Shown piece by piece: positions 1-9,679 of a DNA stretch of 64,000 nt. Position 1 is the first letter of the stretch; every line of letters starts with the position of its first letter. The notes beneath the pieces are model-generated. The model was given only the letters and a program-made list of their open reading frames with translations. It searched no databases and was not told the origin of the DNA. The position numbers and the translations under genes were made by a program. Location of the stretch: positions 372,001 through 436,000 of the forward strand of contig JANQLV010000023.1 in assembly GCA_028280415.1 (NCBI GenBank). Direction: 5' to 3'. This DNA is from Saprospiraceae bacterium (lineage in GTDB: Bacteria; Bacteroidota; Bacteroidia; Chitinophagales; Saprospiraceae).

Positions 1-1005
1 CCGGGCAGCTTGCAAGGCTTTCCTTTCCTGATGCATGGTTTTGATCATGCAATCCATGAACTGATAAGTCGACTGCACCCTGTCCTTAAAGGGTTTGAGC
101 ATATGTGTTTCCGGCATGAAAGAGATCGTATTAAAAAGAGCCGCATAGCCGGAAGAATACCTGGCGAGATCCAGGAATCCTGCGATGCCCTCATCGGGGG
201 TGTTTCTGGAAAAGACATAAGGTGTCATCTCCCAGCCGCCCTCCTGCATATCCTGATAAAGTTTAGGCAATAAGGTTTGATTCATAAAAGCGGCCAGATT
301 GGAGTCAAGGCGATTGTGTTGCGTTGCGATAAGTGTTATGGTATATTGATAATCTGCGCCGTTTGAGGTGTGATTGTCGATAAAAACATCGGGCCGCCAT
401 TCGGTAAAGATTTGATTAAAGGTTTGTGCATTTTTTGAATCACACTTTATGAAATCGCGATTGAGGTCGAGGTTACGTGCATTGGCACGAAAGCCATAAT
501 TTGCTGGTCCATTTTGATTGGCCCGGGTGCTGTTATTTCTGTTCAGAGCGCCACCAATATTGTAGATTGGAATAAAGAGTAAAACCGTATGTTCCAGATA
601 ACTTTGCAATTCCGGCTGGGACAGGTAATTTTTTAAAATCATCATCGACGCATCAACACCACAGGGTTCTCCCGCGTGGATCGCATTATTGATCATCAGA
701 ATTTGCTTGCCTTTTTTACGAATAGAAACCGGATTGAAATCCTGATCTTTTGACAAAACAGCGAGGTGTAAGGGCATACCACTATCGGAGGTTCCATACT
801 CTTTTAACTGTAGAAAAGGAGAAGCTTCAGCGAGGGTCTTATAAAAATCAATAGCTTCCTCATAAGTAGCCGTTCTGTTATTATTGAGTTCAAACGGTAC
901 TTGTAAAGCTTTTTGTTCTGCACTGGATAAAAGATCTTTCGTTTGAGCTGTATTATAATTGTTTAAAAGGAGAACAAAACAAGATAAAAGTAAACTACGC
1001 ACCAT
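1..1005 (-). CDS. M14-family zinc carboxypeptidase, C-terminus cut by window edge
   Basis: Reading down from an ATG at 1005 the frame stays open for 335 codons to the window edge, so the C-terminus is missing. The first 20 or so residues (hydrophobic, ending near NTAQ) look like a signal peptide. The segment IHAGEPCG (His110 and Glu113 as zinc ligands), the later ARNLDLNRDF with its substrate-binding Arg, and IDNHTSNG (His212 as third zinc ligand) are the M14 signature in the right order. The family removes C-terminal amino acids or acts on peptidoglycan-like peptides outside the cytoplasm. The C-terminal catalytic Glu lies beyond the edge or near it and was not seen. The substrate is not predictable. 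The family call is firm. Confidence 0.88.
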   Translation of the reverse strand, partial: MVRSLLLSCFVLLLNNYNTAQTKDLLSSAEQKALQVPFELNNNRTATYEEAIDFYKTLAEASPFLQLKEYGTSDSGMPLHLAVLSKDQDFNPVSIRKKGKQILMINNAIHAGEPCGVDASMMILKNYLSQPELQSYLEHTVLLFIPIYNIGGALNRNNSTRANQNGPANYGFRANARNLDLNRDFIKCDSKNAQTFNQIFTEWRPDVFIDNHTSNGADYQYTITLIATQHNRLDSNLAAFMNQTLLPKLYQDMQEGGWEMTPYVFSRNTPDEGIAGFLDLARYSSGYAALFNTISFMPETHMLKPFKDRVQSTYQFMDCMIKTMHQERKALQAAR

Positions 1006-1403
1006 TTTATACCGGATAAGCTTTTTGGGAAAATTCCCGATGCTAAAATACATGCTTCATCAGGTAAAAAAAATCATCTGAGCAGAAATAGTAAAAGCCC
1101 TGAGGGAGTAATTACAGGACTTTTACATCTTTATATAGAGAGGTTTATTGGGGATTGGAAATTCATTCCAATATAAAAGTAATAAAAAGTCGGACATATC
1201 CGTAGTTTGGAGAGCTTTATATCTGTTATTTTGTGACATGTAATTTGTATGTTGAGTTCTGATCTGATTTTAAACTTGCTGCACCACAATCCTTTTTAAC
1301 TAGTAAATGTTACTATGTTTTGGTGACTAAAAAAAACCGGATTTCAGAGATATGGAGTCACATTTTCAAATCCTGATGACTTCCATGAATGAACCTTGAT
1401 ACC
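1006..1403. other. Intergenic stretch, no gene seen
   Basis: This is an AT-rich gap of about 400 bases between the end of the oxoprolinase gene and the start of the M14 gene, both on the minus strand. The only clear structure is the hairpin at 1091-1126, listed separately. No open frame with coding character and no tRNA was seen. Confidence 0.6.
1091..1126 (-). terminator. Possible hairpin terminator after the oxoprolinase gene
   Basis: GTAAAAGCCCTG and CAGGACTTTTAC form a 12-bp stem with one wobble pair around a 12-nt loop. It lies about 280 bases beyond the oxoprolinase stop and about 85 bases before the M14 start. The T-run after the stem is weak on either strand, so it could equally be a regulatory hairpin. 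Confidence 0.35.
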
Positions 1404-4400
1404 TTACTTTCTTCCAAATCCACCACCCCCAGGTGTATAGATTGTTAACTGGTCTCCCGACTCAACCTTAAATTGATCCAGCCCTTTAAGTTCGATAATT
1501 GCTCCGTTTTTCCTTTTTAGAATTTGTTTGCCTAAAGCGCCCGGTTTCCCCCCATCTATTCCATAAGGTGCAACCACGCGGTGCTGACTCAAAATGGTGA
1601 CGGATAGGGATTCCAAAAAATGAAAGGAACGAATAATTCCATCACCACCGTTAAACTTTCCCTGTCCACCCGAGCCTCTGCGAATAGCAAACTGCTCTAG
1701 GCGAACGGGATACCGAAGTTCCAGTTCTTCCGGATCAGTGATTTTGGTATTGGTCATATGTTGGTGAACAGCCGAAGCACCAACAAAATCTGCTCCCGCA
1801 CCACAACCGCCCGCAATTGTTTCATAATAACCGAAGTGCATATTGCCAAAGAGAAAATTATTCATTGTTCCCTGACTACAAGCGGCGAGCCCCAGAGCCT
1901 TTAGCAAAGTATCCGTCAGGCGCTGACTGACTTCCGTATTCCCACCGACAACCGCCGGTGCTTTCTCGGGATCATCCGCAAAATCAGGGTTCAATAGACA
2001 ATTAGGCAAAATAATCTTGACCTTTCGCATTAATCCTTCATTCAAAGGAATTTCTTTGCGGCAAAGTAAACGCAAAACATAAATGATGACACTATATACA
2101 ATTGAAATATTCGCATTGAGATTATGCGGATGTACTTCTGCTGTTCCCGTGAAATCGAAAGTTAACTGAGCCGTAGAAATATCAATCTTCGTACAAAGCG
2201 AATGCCCGTCATCGAGGTTTTCCCTGGCTGTGAAAGTTTGATTTCCGAATCTTTGTATCGCTTTTCGCAAAGTACTGTCCGCAATATTCTTGATCGCCTT
2301 CATGTAATAATGAATTTTGGCTAATCCAAACTGCTTTTCCAGTTTTTGCAAGGCCGCAGCTCCGGTTCGTAAAGCAGCAAGTGCCGCTTTGATATCCGCC
2401 AGGTTTTCATGAAAAGAACGCGTCGGATATTTCCCTTTGGTAAAAAGCGTTTCGATTACTTCCCATTGAGGGCTATTGTTTTTTACCAAATAGCTCGGTG
2501 CAATAACAACCCCTTCTTCTGCCAGACATTTCGCATCGGGGGGCATGGAACCGGGTTGTTTGCCCCCGATTTCCGCATGATGTGCCCGGTTGATCACATA
2601 GGCAATGAGTTCTTCTTTTTCGTTAAATACGCCACTGAGCAAAGTTACATCCGGTAAATGCGAACCACCGTATTTAGGGTGATTGGTGATTAGCACATCC
2701 CCCGGTGAGAGGGTACATTTTTCCAGAATCAAACGCGCGCAAATTCCAAGGCTACCCAAATGTACCGGGATATGCGGTGCATTGACTAATAATTCGGCTT
2801 TTTGATCAAGTATTGCGCAGGAAAAATCCAGGCGTTCTTTGATATTGACCGAAAAGGCTGTTCTCTGTAGTTGGGCCCCCATTTCTTCGGCAATTGCTGT
2901 AAACCGATTAGTAAATAATTCCAGTTCCACCTCTTCCCGTTTATAGCTTGAACGTTCTCCGGCTTTTTCCCTGTACTTCAGAATGGCGTCTTTGTTTGGA
3001 TAAAATACTGCTTCCCAACCGGCTTCAAGAAAAGCGGTGGAATAGGCATTTTTCAAGATAGCGGGACCATAAATAACTGCGCCCGGATTTAATGAGTTCC
3101 AGTCATATACGGGATAAACGGTATCTTTAGAATAGGGAGGTACAACTTGTTCCACTGCTTCAGGGTGGTACTTCTGAAAAGTATCATTAAAATACGTTTC
3201 TTCCTGCTGTTTCGTACAAACAATGATTTTGATCGATTCCAATTCGATTTTTTGCGTGTCTGTCCAATGACCAAAGAGCTCCTGATACTTTTGTTTGAAG
3301 GCTTTTCGCAAATTAGGAAGAATAGGAGAGATTAAGTCTGGCAATTCAACTTCCAGAGTACTATCCTGTCCGGAAAAACGCAGGTAAAAAAGGCGCTTTC
3401 GAATCTCTATATCATCTCCGGATTTGCTATAGTCTATAATTAAATCCAGAGCTTCCGAATCCAGGTTTTTAATAAACTCAAAAAAATTGCCTTCCAGACC
3501 GTGAAGAGGTTTTAATATTTGCCGGATAAGAATTTTTTCCACATTAGCAGTACCTATTCCAAAAGCGCTTAATAAACCTGCTTCAAATGGAAGTATAACT
3601 TCATGGATAGATAAAACTTCGGCGATTTTGCAGGCATGTAAACCACCTGCACCACCGAAAACAACTAGGGAGAAATCTCTGGTATCAAAACCTCTGGAGA
3701 TAGAGATTCTTCGTATAGCATCCGCCATCTTTTCATTGGCAATTGTTTCAAAACCTTTGAGTAAATCCAAAGGGCTAAAAGCAGGGAGTTTATCCAGTAA
3801 TTGTTGAAGTGCCTGATGGGCCGCTTCGTAACTAATCGGAATGGGCATGCTTCCCGGAGCAATCTTTCCAAGAAGCAGGTTTATATCGGTGATCGTCAAA
3901 GGGCCACCTGCACCATAGCTCGCAGGACCGGGATTAGCGCCTGCGCTTTCCGGACCAACTACCAATTTAAAACCATCAAAAGTGCAAATGGAACCTCCGC
4001 CCGCTGCAACTGTTTCTATTGCTAAAGCAGGGCTAAATAAATGGGCACTTCCGACTTGTGTGAAAAAGCGATAATCAAAACCACCATTGTACATAGCCGT
4101 GTCTGTACTTGTCCCTCCCATATCAAAGGTCAAAATCCGATTCCTCTCTAGCTGTCTTGCAATTTTAGCAGCTCCGTTAACGCCACCGGCCGGTCCGCTT
4201 AATAAACTGTCTTTTGGATAATAGTTGTCAATCGGGATTAAGCCGCCGGCACTTGTCATGACTTGAAAAGATTGTCTGCCTAGTTTGGTGGAAATGTTTT
4301 CGAAGTAGGTGTTAATAATTGGTGCGAGGTAAGCATTGATGACCGTGGTATTCGCTCGGGGCAGGATTTTGATTACCGGAGCAAGAACACTGGAAATCGA

Positions 4401-5201
4401 AAGGTTTTCAAAGCCTTCCGATAGCAGGTACTTTTGCAGTTTTTGTTCATGTTCGGGATTGAGGTAAGCGTGCATCAGAGTGATGGCTATATTTTTAATA
4501 CCGGCATTTTTTAACTCTCTGGCAATTCTTTTCATTTCCGATTCTTCCAATGGGATTAAAACTTCACCTTGTGCATTAATGCGCTCCTGGACTTCCAGGC
4601 TGAGTTCCTGATAAACCGTTTTTGGAGGAATGTCAAGCTGAAAAAGATGAGGCCTTTGCTGAGTCCCGATATGCAGTAAATCTTTGAATCCCTTGCTCAC
4701 CAGGAAAGCAAGCTTTGCTCCCTTTTTTTCCAGCAGAGCATTGGTGCCCTTGGTAGAACCTAGCTTTAATTCAATCTCCGGGATTTCTTCATCCAGACAG
4801 GTTTTTGTCGCTAGACGAATAGCCAAAATCGGAGCTTCTTCACCAGCACTAATCTCAAAATCTTGATTTTCAGATATTTCCAGGGCGCTGTCTAGTTCCA
4901 GTAGGTGGTTCTGCTCATCGGAGAAATGAAAATCGATTTTTTTAATAATGGTAGAAAAAGGGAATGGATCAGAGCCAGGCACATGGATTCGATAACCTCT
5001 GAAAATGTCTTTTCGGATATTCCAATGCGCTTTAAAGCTAAAAACACCAGGGCGAACTTTTTTTAAAATCTTACCACGCAAAACCCCACTACTCAACACC
5101 TTGATCCGGTTTTTATTTCCTTTAGGATCAATCGCGATACAATCCGTGAAAGTACCTCCGGTATCTATCCAAATCTGCCATTTAGAAGAATTGCTTTTCA
5201 T
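1404..5201 (-). CDS. 5-oxoprolinase / hydantoinase A-B fusion protein
   Basis: This protein of 1265 residues fuses the HyuA-like ATPase half and the HyuB-like half, as in eukaryotic-type ATP-dependent 5-oxoprolinase, which opens 5-oxo-L-proline to glutamate. The N-terminus has the actin-fold phosphate loop [12 protein letters not shown], then GTNALLE near residue 150 and [11 protein letters not shown] near 357. The B half starts near 750 and carries [12 protein letters not shown] (about 837), [13 protein letters not shown] (about 1127), the glycine-rich [15 protein letters not shown] and a terminal GGGGFGRK. An insert of about 95 residues (roughly 40-140) separates the first ATPase motif from GTNALLE, longer than in short HyuA proteins. 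A hydantoinase acting on another cyclic amide is the alternative. Nearby M14, PepD and TRAP genes suit amino-acid scavenging (inference). Confidence 0.88.
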   Translation of the reverse strand: MKSNSSKWQIWIDTGGTFTDCIAIDPKGNKNRIKVLSSGVLRGKILKKVRPGVFSFKAHWNIRKDIFRGYRIHVPGSDPFPFSTIIKKIDFHFSDEQNHLLELDSALEISENQDFEISAGEEAPILAIRLATKTCLDEEIPEIELKLGSTKGTNALLEKKGAKLAFLVSKGFKDLLHIGTQQRPHLFQLDIPPKTVYQELSLEVQERINAQGEVLIPLEESEMKRIARELKNAGIKNIAITLMHAYLNPEHEQKLQKYLLSEGFENLSISSVLAPVIKILPRANTTVINAYLAPIINTYFENISTKLGRQSFQVMTSAGGLIPIDNYYPKDSLLSGPAGGVNGAAKIARQLERNRILTFDMGGTSTDTAMYNGGFDYRFFTQVGSAHLFSPALAIETVAAGGGSICTFDGFKLVVGPESAGANPGPASYGAGGPLTITDINLLLGKIAPGSMPIPISYEAAHQALQQLLDKLPAFSPLDLLKGFETIANEKMADAIRRISISRGFDTRDFSLVVFGGAGGLHACKIAEVLSIHEVILPFEAGLLSAFGIGTANVEKILIRQILKPLHGLEGNFFEFIKNLDSEALDLIIDYSKSGDDIEIRKRLFYLRFSGQDSTLEVELPDLISPILPNLRKAFKQKYQELFGHWTDTQKIELESIKIIVCTKQQEETYFNDTFQKYHPEAVEQVVPPYSKDTVYPVYDWNSLNPGAVIYGPAILKNAYSTAFLEAGWEAVFYPNKDAILKYREKAGERSSYKREEVELELFTNRFTAIAEEMGAQLQRTAFSVNIKERLDFSCAILDQKAELLVNAPHIPVHLGSLGICARLILEKCTLSPGDVLITNHPKYGGSHLPDVTLLSGVFNEKEELIAYVINRAHHAEIGGKQPGSMPPDAKCLAEEGVVIAPSYLVKNNSPQWEVIETLFTKGKYPTRSFHENLADIKAALAALRTGAAALQKLEKQFGLAKIHYYMKAIKNIADSTLRKAIQRFGNQTFTARENLDDGHSLCTKIDISTAQLTFDFTGTAEVHPHNLNANISIVYSVIIYVLRLLCRKEIPLNEGLMRKVKIILPNCLLNPDFADDPEKAPAVVGGNTEVSQRLTDTLLKALGLAACSQGTMNNFLFGNMHFGYYETIAGGCGAGADFVGASAVHQHMTNTKITDPEELELRYPVRLEQFAIRRGSGGQGKFNGGDGIIRSFHFLESLSVTILSQHRVVAPYGIDGGKPGALGKQILKRKNGAIIELKGLDQFKVESGDQLTIYTPGGGGFGRK

Positions 5202-5591
5202 AAAAAGGTGACTCAGTACCTGATACTATTCGTAGATCACAAATTTGAAATATCAAGTATTCTGGAATTTTATTTTGAAATTAATATATGAAAGTGATTT
5301 ATACTTTTTTAACAGCTTAAAATCTAAATTATTGATTTCCAGTTATTTCAACCAGCTTTTATTCTGCTCTTTTTGAAAGCAAAGTTCAGGATGAGTTTCG
5401 TCTTGAAAACCCAACATTTACTTTACGTCGGTTTACAATAGCTTAAATCGCTTCCTGGAAAATCATTCAATATGTTACGGATTGCAATGCCGATTAAAAG
5501 TAGTATAAATTTCTGTAATTTAGCGCCGATTGAATTTCAGTCGCTTCATGAATTTATGATAATTAAGGTTGATGATAATTCTTATAAACAG
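5202..5591. other. Divergent intergenic region, no gene seen
   Basis: About 390 AT-rich bases separate the oxoprolinase start (minus) and the DUF2891 start (plus), so promoters for both must lie here. I could not identify a convincing Bacteroidota TTTG / TAnnTTTG pair. The upstream frame extension from 5472 to 5591 encodes no signal peptide and is probably untranslated. Confidence 0.5.
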
Positions 5592-6689
5592 ATGCGTTTT
5601 CAAATTTTGCTTTTTTGCTTTGTTCTTCCTGTAAGCCTTTATGCGCAAGAGCAAGGAAATTCTTATTTGTCGAAAGATGAAAAAGGTTGGCTACAGCTTA
5701 CGGAAGCAGGCGCTTCTCATTTTGCAAATCTGGCATTGTCTTGTATTCAAAAGGAGTATCCCAATAAGCTCAATCAGGTTTTAAAAGATGAAAGAGAAAT
5801 AAAAAATCCGAAAAAATTACATCCCGCATTTTATGGTTGTTTTGACTGGCATTCTTCGGTACACGGGCACTGGATGTTAATTCGCTTATTGAAATCTTTT
5901 CCCGATTTGCCAGAAGCTAAAGAAATTCGCCGTCTGCTCAACGAAAACCTGAGTGAGTCCAATATAAAAGAGGAAGTCGTTTATTTTGAAGCTGCCAGTA
6001 AATCCTGGGAACGTATGTATGGCTGGTCCTGGTTGATGAAGCTTTCGGAAGAACTATATGACTGGAACGACCGGGATGGAAAACAATGGAAAAGGAATCT
6101 GCAACCACTTACCGATGCAATTGTTCAACGATATATGGATTTTCTGCCAAAACAAACGTACCCGGTAAGAACAGGGGTACATCCTAATACGGCTTTTGGA
6201 CTTTCTTTTGCACTGGATTATGCCAAAAAAGCAGGACGTACTGATTTTACTATGCTGATAGAGTCCAGAGCCAGAGATTATTATCTGGAGGATGAAGATT
6301 GTCCGGCTGATTGGGAACCCAGTGGTGAAGATTTTTTATCAGCCTGTCTGGAAGAAGCGAATCTGATGAGCAGGGTTTTATCGAAAGATGATTTCACCAA
6401 ATGGTTTAGAAAATTTCTACCAAAACAAAAATTAAAAACATTAGGCCGGCCGGCAGAAGTTTCGGATCGTTCGGATCCCAAACTGGTGCATTTGGATGGA
6501 GTAAATCTTAGCCGGGCCTGGTCTATATATGGCCTGCTTCCGTATGTAAAAAAAAGAAAGCTGCGTAAGCTGCTTTTGGAAGCTGCGGAAAAACACTTAA
6601 ATGCTACAGTTCCTTATATTGCGAGTGAGCATTACGAAGGAACACATTGGCTGGCTTCTTTTGCTGTATACGCCTTGGTAGCCAGATAA
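5592..6689 (+). CDS. DUF2891 family secreted protein
   Basis: An in-frame ATG exists at 5472, but the ATG at 5592 begins MRFQILLFCFVLPVSLYAQ, a clear signal peptide with AQ cleavage, so I take 5592 (365 residues). The mature protein carries the DUF2891 hallmark HPAFYGCFDWHSSVHGHW followed by Trp- and Tyr-rich helices, and ends LASFAVYALVAR. DUF2891 proteins have an all-alpha toroid-like fold and no established reaction. It is therefore a secreted or periplasmic protein of unknown function. The pepD gene starts 67 bases downstream on the same strand, so the two may be co-transcribed. Confidence 0.85.
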   Translation: MRFQILLFCFVLPVSLYAQEQGNSYLSKDEKGWLQLTEAGASHFANLALSCIQKEYPNKLNQVLKDEREIKNPKKLHPAFYGCFDWHSSVHGHWMLIRLLKSFPDLPEAKEIRRLLNENLSESNIKEEVVYFEAASKSWERMYGWSWLMKLSEELYDWNDRDGKQWKRNLQPLTDAIVQRYMDFLPKQTYPVRTGVHPNTAFGLSFALDYAKKAGRTDFTMLIESRARDYYLEDEDCPADWEPSGEDFLSACLEEANLMSRVLSKDDFTKWFRKFLPKQKLKTLGRPAEVSDRSDPKLVHLDGVNLSRAWSIYGLLPYVKKRKLRKLLLEAAEKHLNATVPYIASEHYEGTHWLASFAVYALVAR

Positions 6690-6756
6690 AAAGGAGTAAT
6701 TGTGTAGAGTAAAAAGAATAATACCCCGCAGGGGTTTGAAATTAAAAATCAGATAT

Positions 6757-8214
6757 ATGTCTATGATGGTAAATGAATTGAGCCCTAAAGCACTTTGGAA
6801 AAATTTTGCTGAATTAAATGCTGTTCCAAGACCTTCGAAAAAAGAAGAAAGAGTGATCGCGTTTGCAAAAAACTTTGGCGAAAAGTTAGGTCTGGAGACA
6901 GTTGTAGATGCCGTTGGAAATGTGATTATTCGAAAACCGGCATCAAAAGGGATGGAAGACCGGATACCGGTTGTGCTGCAAAGCCATTTGGATATGGTAC
7001 ATCAAAAAAATGCAGGAACGAATTTCGATTTTGATCAGCAAGGTATAGAAATGTATGTTGAAGAAGACTGGGTAAAGGCAAAAGGAACGACCCTGGGAGC
7101 AGATAATGGCATTGGTGTCGCAGCGATTATGGCAATTCTGGAATCCCGAAGTATAAAACATCCCGCTCTGGAGGCCTTGTTTACGATTGATGAAGAAACC
7201 GGAATGACGGGGGCAATGGGGCTAAAAGCAGACTTGTTGGAAGGGAAAATTATGCTGAATCTGGATACGGAAGATGATACCGAGCTGACTATTGGTTGCG
7301 CCGGGGGAATTGATATCACCGCTAAAGGTAAATATAAAGGCATTCGATCCAATGCCCGGATGAAGGGTTTCAGGATTACCGTTAAGGGGCTTAATGGCGG
7401 TCATTCAGGCATGGATATCCACAAGGGCCTGGCTAATGCGAATAAGATAATGAATCGGCTTTTGCACGGAGGGCTGGAGTTTGGCCTACGCATTAGTAAA
7501 ATCGATGGCGGAGGTTTGCGTAATGCTATCCCGCGAGAATCCTATGCGGACATTACCGTTCCAGAGCAACACATCCGCGCATTTAAAAAATATATAAAAT
7601 CAGTCTCTGCAGAAATTTTTCAGGAATACAATAGCACAGATGCTGATCTGCAAATCAAATTGAAAGCTATAGATCGTCCGGCAATGTTGATCCCTAAGGA
7701 TTTTCAAAATGGATTGTTACGGGCTATTTATGCCTGTCCGAATGGAATATATCGAATGAGTCCGGATATTCCGGATTTGGTACAGACTTCAAATAATTTA
7801 GCGCGGGTACATGTGGAGAATGGTCAATACAAAATACTTTGTCTGACCAGAAGTTCCGTTGATTCCGAAAAACTGGACCTGGTGAATGCGATACAAAGTA
7901 CTTTCGAATTGATAGGAGCAAAAGTAACAACCGACGGATCCTATCCGGGATGGACGCCCAAACCAGAAGCGGCAATTGTAAAAGTAATGCGTGATTTGTA
8001 TAAAAAAATGTTTGCTGCTGAGCCACATGTCAATGCCTGCCATGCAGGACTGGAATGCGGGATTCTTGGAACGTATTATCCGGATATGGAGATGATTTCT
8101 TTTGGACCGAATATTCGTGGAGCGCATTCTCCTGATGAAAAGGTACAAATCAGTTCTGTTCAGAAATTTTGGGATTATCTGTTAGCTACCTTAAAAAAGA
8201 TTCCCAAGGCATAA
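6757..8214 (+). CDS. pepD: Aminoacyl-histidine dipeptidase (M20 family, PepD)
   Basis: This metallopeptidase hydrolyses Xaa-His and other dipeptides in the cytoplasm. The M20C residues are in order: HLDMVHQK (zinc His), DNGIGVAA (bridging Asp), DEETGMTGA (catalytic Glu and zinc Glu), LNLDTEDD (zinc Asp), and HSPDE near the C-terminus (last zinc His). The dimerisation domain starts near VKGLNGGHSGMDI. The frame is open from 6700, but the ATG at 6757 (MSMMVNELSPKALW) matches the usual PepD N-terminus and gives 485 residues, the family length. It sits between the DUF2891 gene and a phosphoesterase gene 16 bases downstream. Confidence 0.93.
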   Translation: MSMMVNELSPKALWKNFAELNAVPRPSKKEERVIAFAKNFGEKLGLETVVDAVGNVIIRKPASKGMEDRIPVVLQSHLDMVHQKNAGTNFDFDQQGIEMYVEEDWVKAKGTTLGADNGIGVAAIMAILESRSIKHPALEALFTIDEETGMTGAMGLKADLLEGKIMLNLDTEDDTELTIGCAGGIDITAKGKYKGIRSNARMKGFRITVKGLNGGHSGMDIHKGLANANKIMNRLLHGGLEFGLRISKIDGGGLRNAIPRESYADITVPEQHIRAFKKYIKSVSAEIFQEYNSTDADLQIKLKAIDRPAMLIPKDFQNGLLRAIYACPNGIYRMSPDIPDLVQTSNNLARVHVENGQYKILCLTRSSVDSEKLDLVNAIQSTFELIGAKVTTDGSYPGWTPKPEAAIVKVMRDLYKKMFAAEPHVNACHAGLECGILGTYYPDMEMISFGPNIRGAHSPDEKVQISSVQKFWDYLLATLKKIPKA

Positions 8215-8230
8215 GTAAATTTTGAACAGC

Positions 8231-8974
8231 ATGAAGATTATCCAAATTACCGATCTGCACATTGATGATGAAGAGGCTTATCCTTTTGATATTGACGTTA
8301 GAAAAAACCTGTTGAGGATTTTGACGTATATTGAAAAATATAAACCTGATCATCTTGTAGTCTCAGGAGACCTTTGCTATCGCGATCCCAAGCCGGAGAT
8401 TATGCAATGGGTAAAGGAAGTATTGGATTTCAGTGGTTTGGAATACAGTGTGATTGCTGGTAATCACGATGACTCAGAGATGATGGCGGAAGTTTTTCAA
8501 ATTAAACATTTACTGAACGAAGAAGAACTGTATTTTGCCAAACGTATCGGAAAAGAAACGGTTTTATTTTTGGATACTGCCCGGGGTTTTTTATCTGCCA
8601 AACAAAGCAACTGGCTAAAAAGGCAATTGAAAAATGCAGGTTCGGATGTTCTGATTTTTATGCATCATCCACCAGTAAAAGCAGGTGTTGCATTTATGGA
8701 TAACCGTTATCCAATGCAATACCTTGATAAGGTTCAACAAATTTTCTTCGATCAACCCGCCAATGTTCATGTCTTTTGTGGGCACTATCACGTTGAAAAA
8801 ACCATTCGCCTTAAAAACCTGACGGTACAAATCACACCATCCTGTTTTTTCCAAATCGATCAGCAGAGCCCGGAGTTCAAAGTAGATCATCATCGAATAG
8901 CTTTCCGGGAAATCGTAATGGATAACCAGATTATGTTTAGCACCGTACGTTATTTTAATGGTAGCAAAAAATAG
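8231..8974 (+). CDS. Calcineurin-type metallophosphoesterase (CpdA-like)
   Basis: All five metallophosphoesterase motifs are present: ITDLHID, VSGDLCYRDP, AGNHDDSE, FMHHPPVKAG and CGHYHVEK, with the two-metal ligands intact. Size (247 residues) and motif spacing match class III cyclic nucleotide phosphodiesterases such as CpdA, but the substrate cannot be fixed from sequence. It may be cAMP, another phosphodiester or a phosphoprotein. No signal peptide is seen, so it should be cytoplasmic. The frame opens with TTG at 8222, but the ATG at 8231 gives MKIIQITDLH, the normal start. The start is 16 bases after pepD and probably shares its transcript. Confidence 0.88.
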   Translation: MKIIQITDLHIDDEEAYPFDIDVRKNLLRILTYIEKYKPDHLVVSGDLCYRDPKPEIMQWVKEVLDFSGLEYSVIAGNHDDSEMMAEVFQIKHLLNEEELYFAKRIGKETVLFLDTARGFLSAKQSNWLKRQLKNAGSDVLIFMHHPPVKAGVAFMDNRYPMQYLDKVQQIFFDQPANVHVFCGHYHVEKTIRLKNLTVQITPSCFFQIDQQSPEFKVDHHRIAFREIVMDNQIMFSTVRYFNGSKK

Positions 8975-9138
8975 CTCTACTTATTCAGAGAGCAAACTCA
9001 ACTGACTGAAAACAAGGGAATCCTACCCGGGGCATGGACAAATTTCACCCTTTTAGCCAGGCAGGCATCTTTTCGACAAGGGATAAACAAGTTCCAAGCC
9101 TCGTTTATACTTCCGACTTTTCCTATATTTAAGGCTAA

Positions 9139-9675
9139 ATGAAAACACTGCTTCAAATCATAGTCAAAATTGGAAATGAGGTAAATGAAAGAGTTGGTCA
9201 CCTGAGCTCCTGGCTAACACTCCTGCTGGTGCTTCTGGTTTGTTATAATGTCTTTTGCAGGCATGTTTTCGAAGAAGCAGATGCCTGGCGGGGGGAGTTG
9301 GAAATATATGTCTTTGCTTTTATTTTTTTACTAGGTGCGGGATATGCCTTTAAGCACGATCGGCATGTACGCGTTGATCTTTTTTATGCAGGATACCGCA
9401 AACGGGATAAAGCCTGGACGAACCTGATTGGTGGTCTGGTCTTATTGATTCCCTGGTGTATAATCGTTTTGATATATTCCTGGGAAGTGGCACAGGCTTC
9501 TTTGGCTATTAACGAAAAATCTCCCAACCCTAATGGTCTGCCGTATCGATTTATTCTAAAATTTGCGCTTTCGATCGGAATAGCTTTCTTGTTACTCCAG
9601 GCAATAGTTAGCATTGCCAAGTCTATACTCGAATTGACAGAGCGGCCGGAAGAAAAAAAAGAAGTAATTCGGTAG
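9139..9675 (+). CDS. TRAP transporter small permease (DctQ-like)
   Basis: This protein of 178 residues has four hydrophobic segments: about 24-46, 57-80 with GAGYAFKHDRHVRVD, 93-118 and 136-160. This is the DctQ four-helix arrangement. The HDRHVRVDLFY segment after helix 2 is typical of the family. The large permease follows after 4 bases, so the two are translated together. TRAP systems use the sodium gradient to import organic acids captured by a periplasmic DctP protein; here the DctP gene lies 2 kb away on the opposite strand. Confidence 0.9.
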   Translation: MKTLLQIIVKIGNEVNERVGHLSSWLTLLLVLLVCYNVFCRHVFEEADAWRGELEIYVFAFIFLLGAGYAFKHDRHVRVDLFYAGYRKRDKAWTNLIGGLVLLIPWCIIVLIYSWEVAQASLAINEKSPNPNGLPYRFILKFALSIGIAFLLLQAIVSIAKSILELTERPEEKKEVIR

Positions 9676-9679
9676 AGAT

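Noticed and set aside
5472-5591. A 40-residue N-terminal extension of the DUF2891 protein
   Set aside because: The signal peptide begins exactly at the ATG at 5592, so a longer start would bury it.
9124-9131. TATATTTA before the dctQ-like gene as a -7 box
   Set aside because: It deviates from TAnnTTTG at the last base and would give a nearly leaderless message, so it was not listed.
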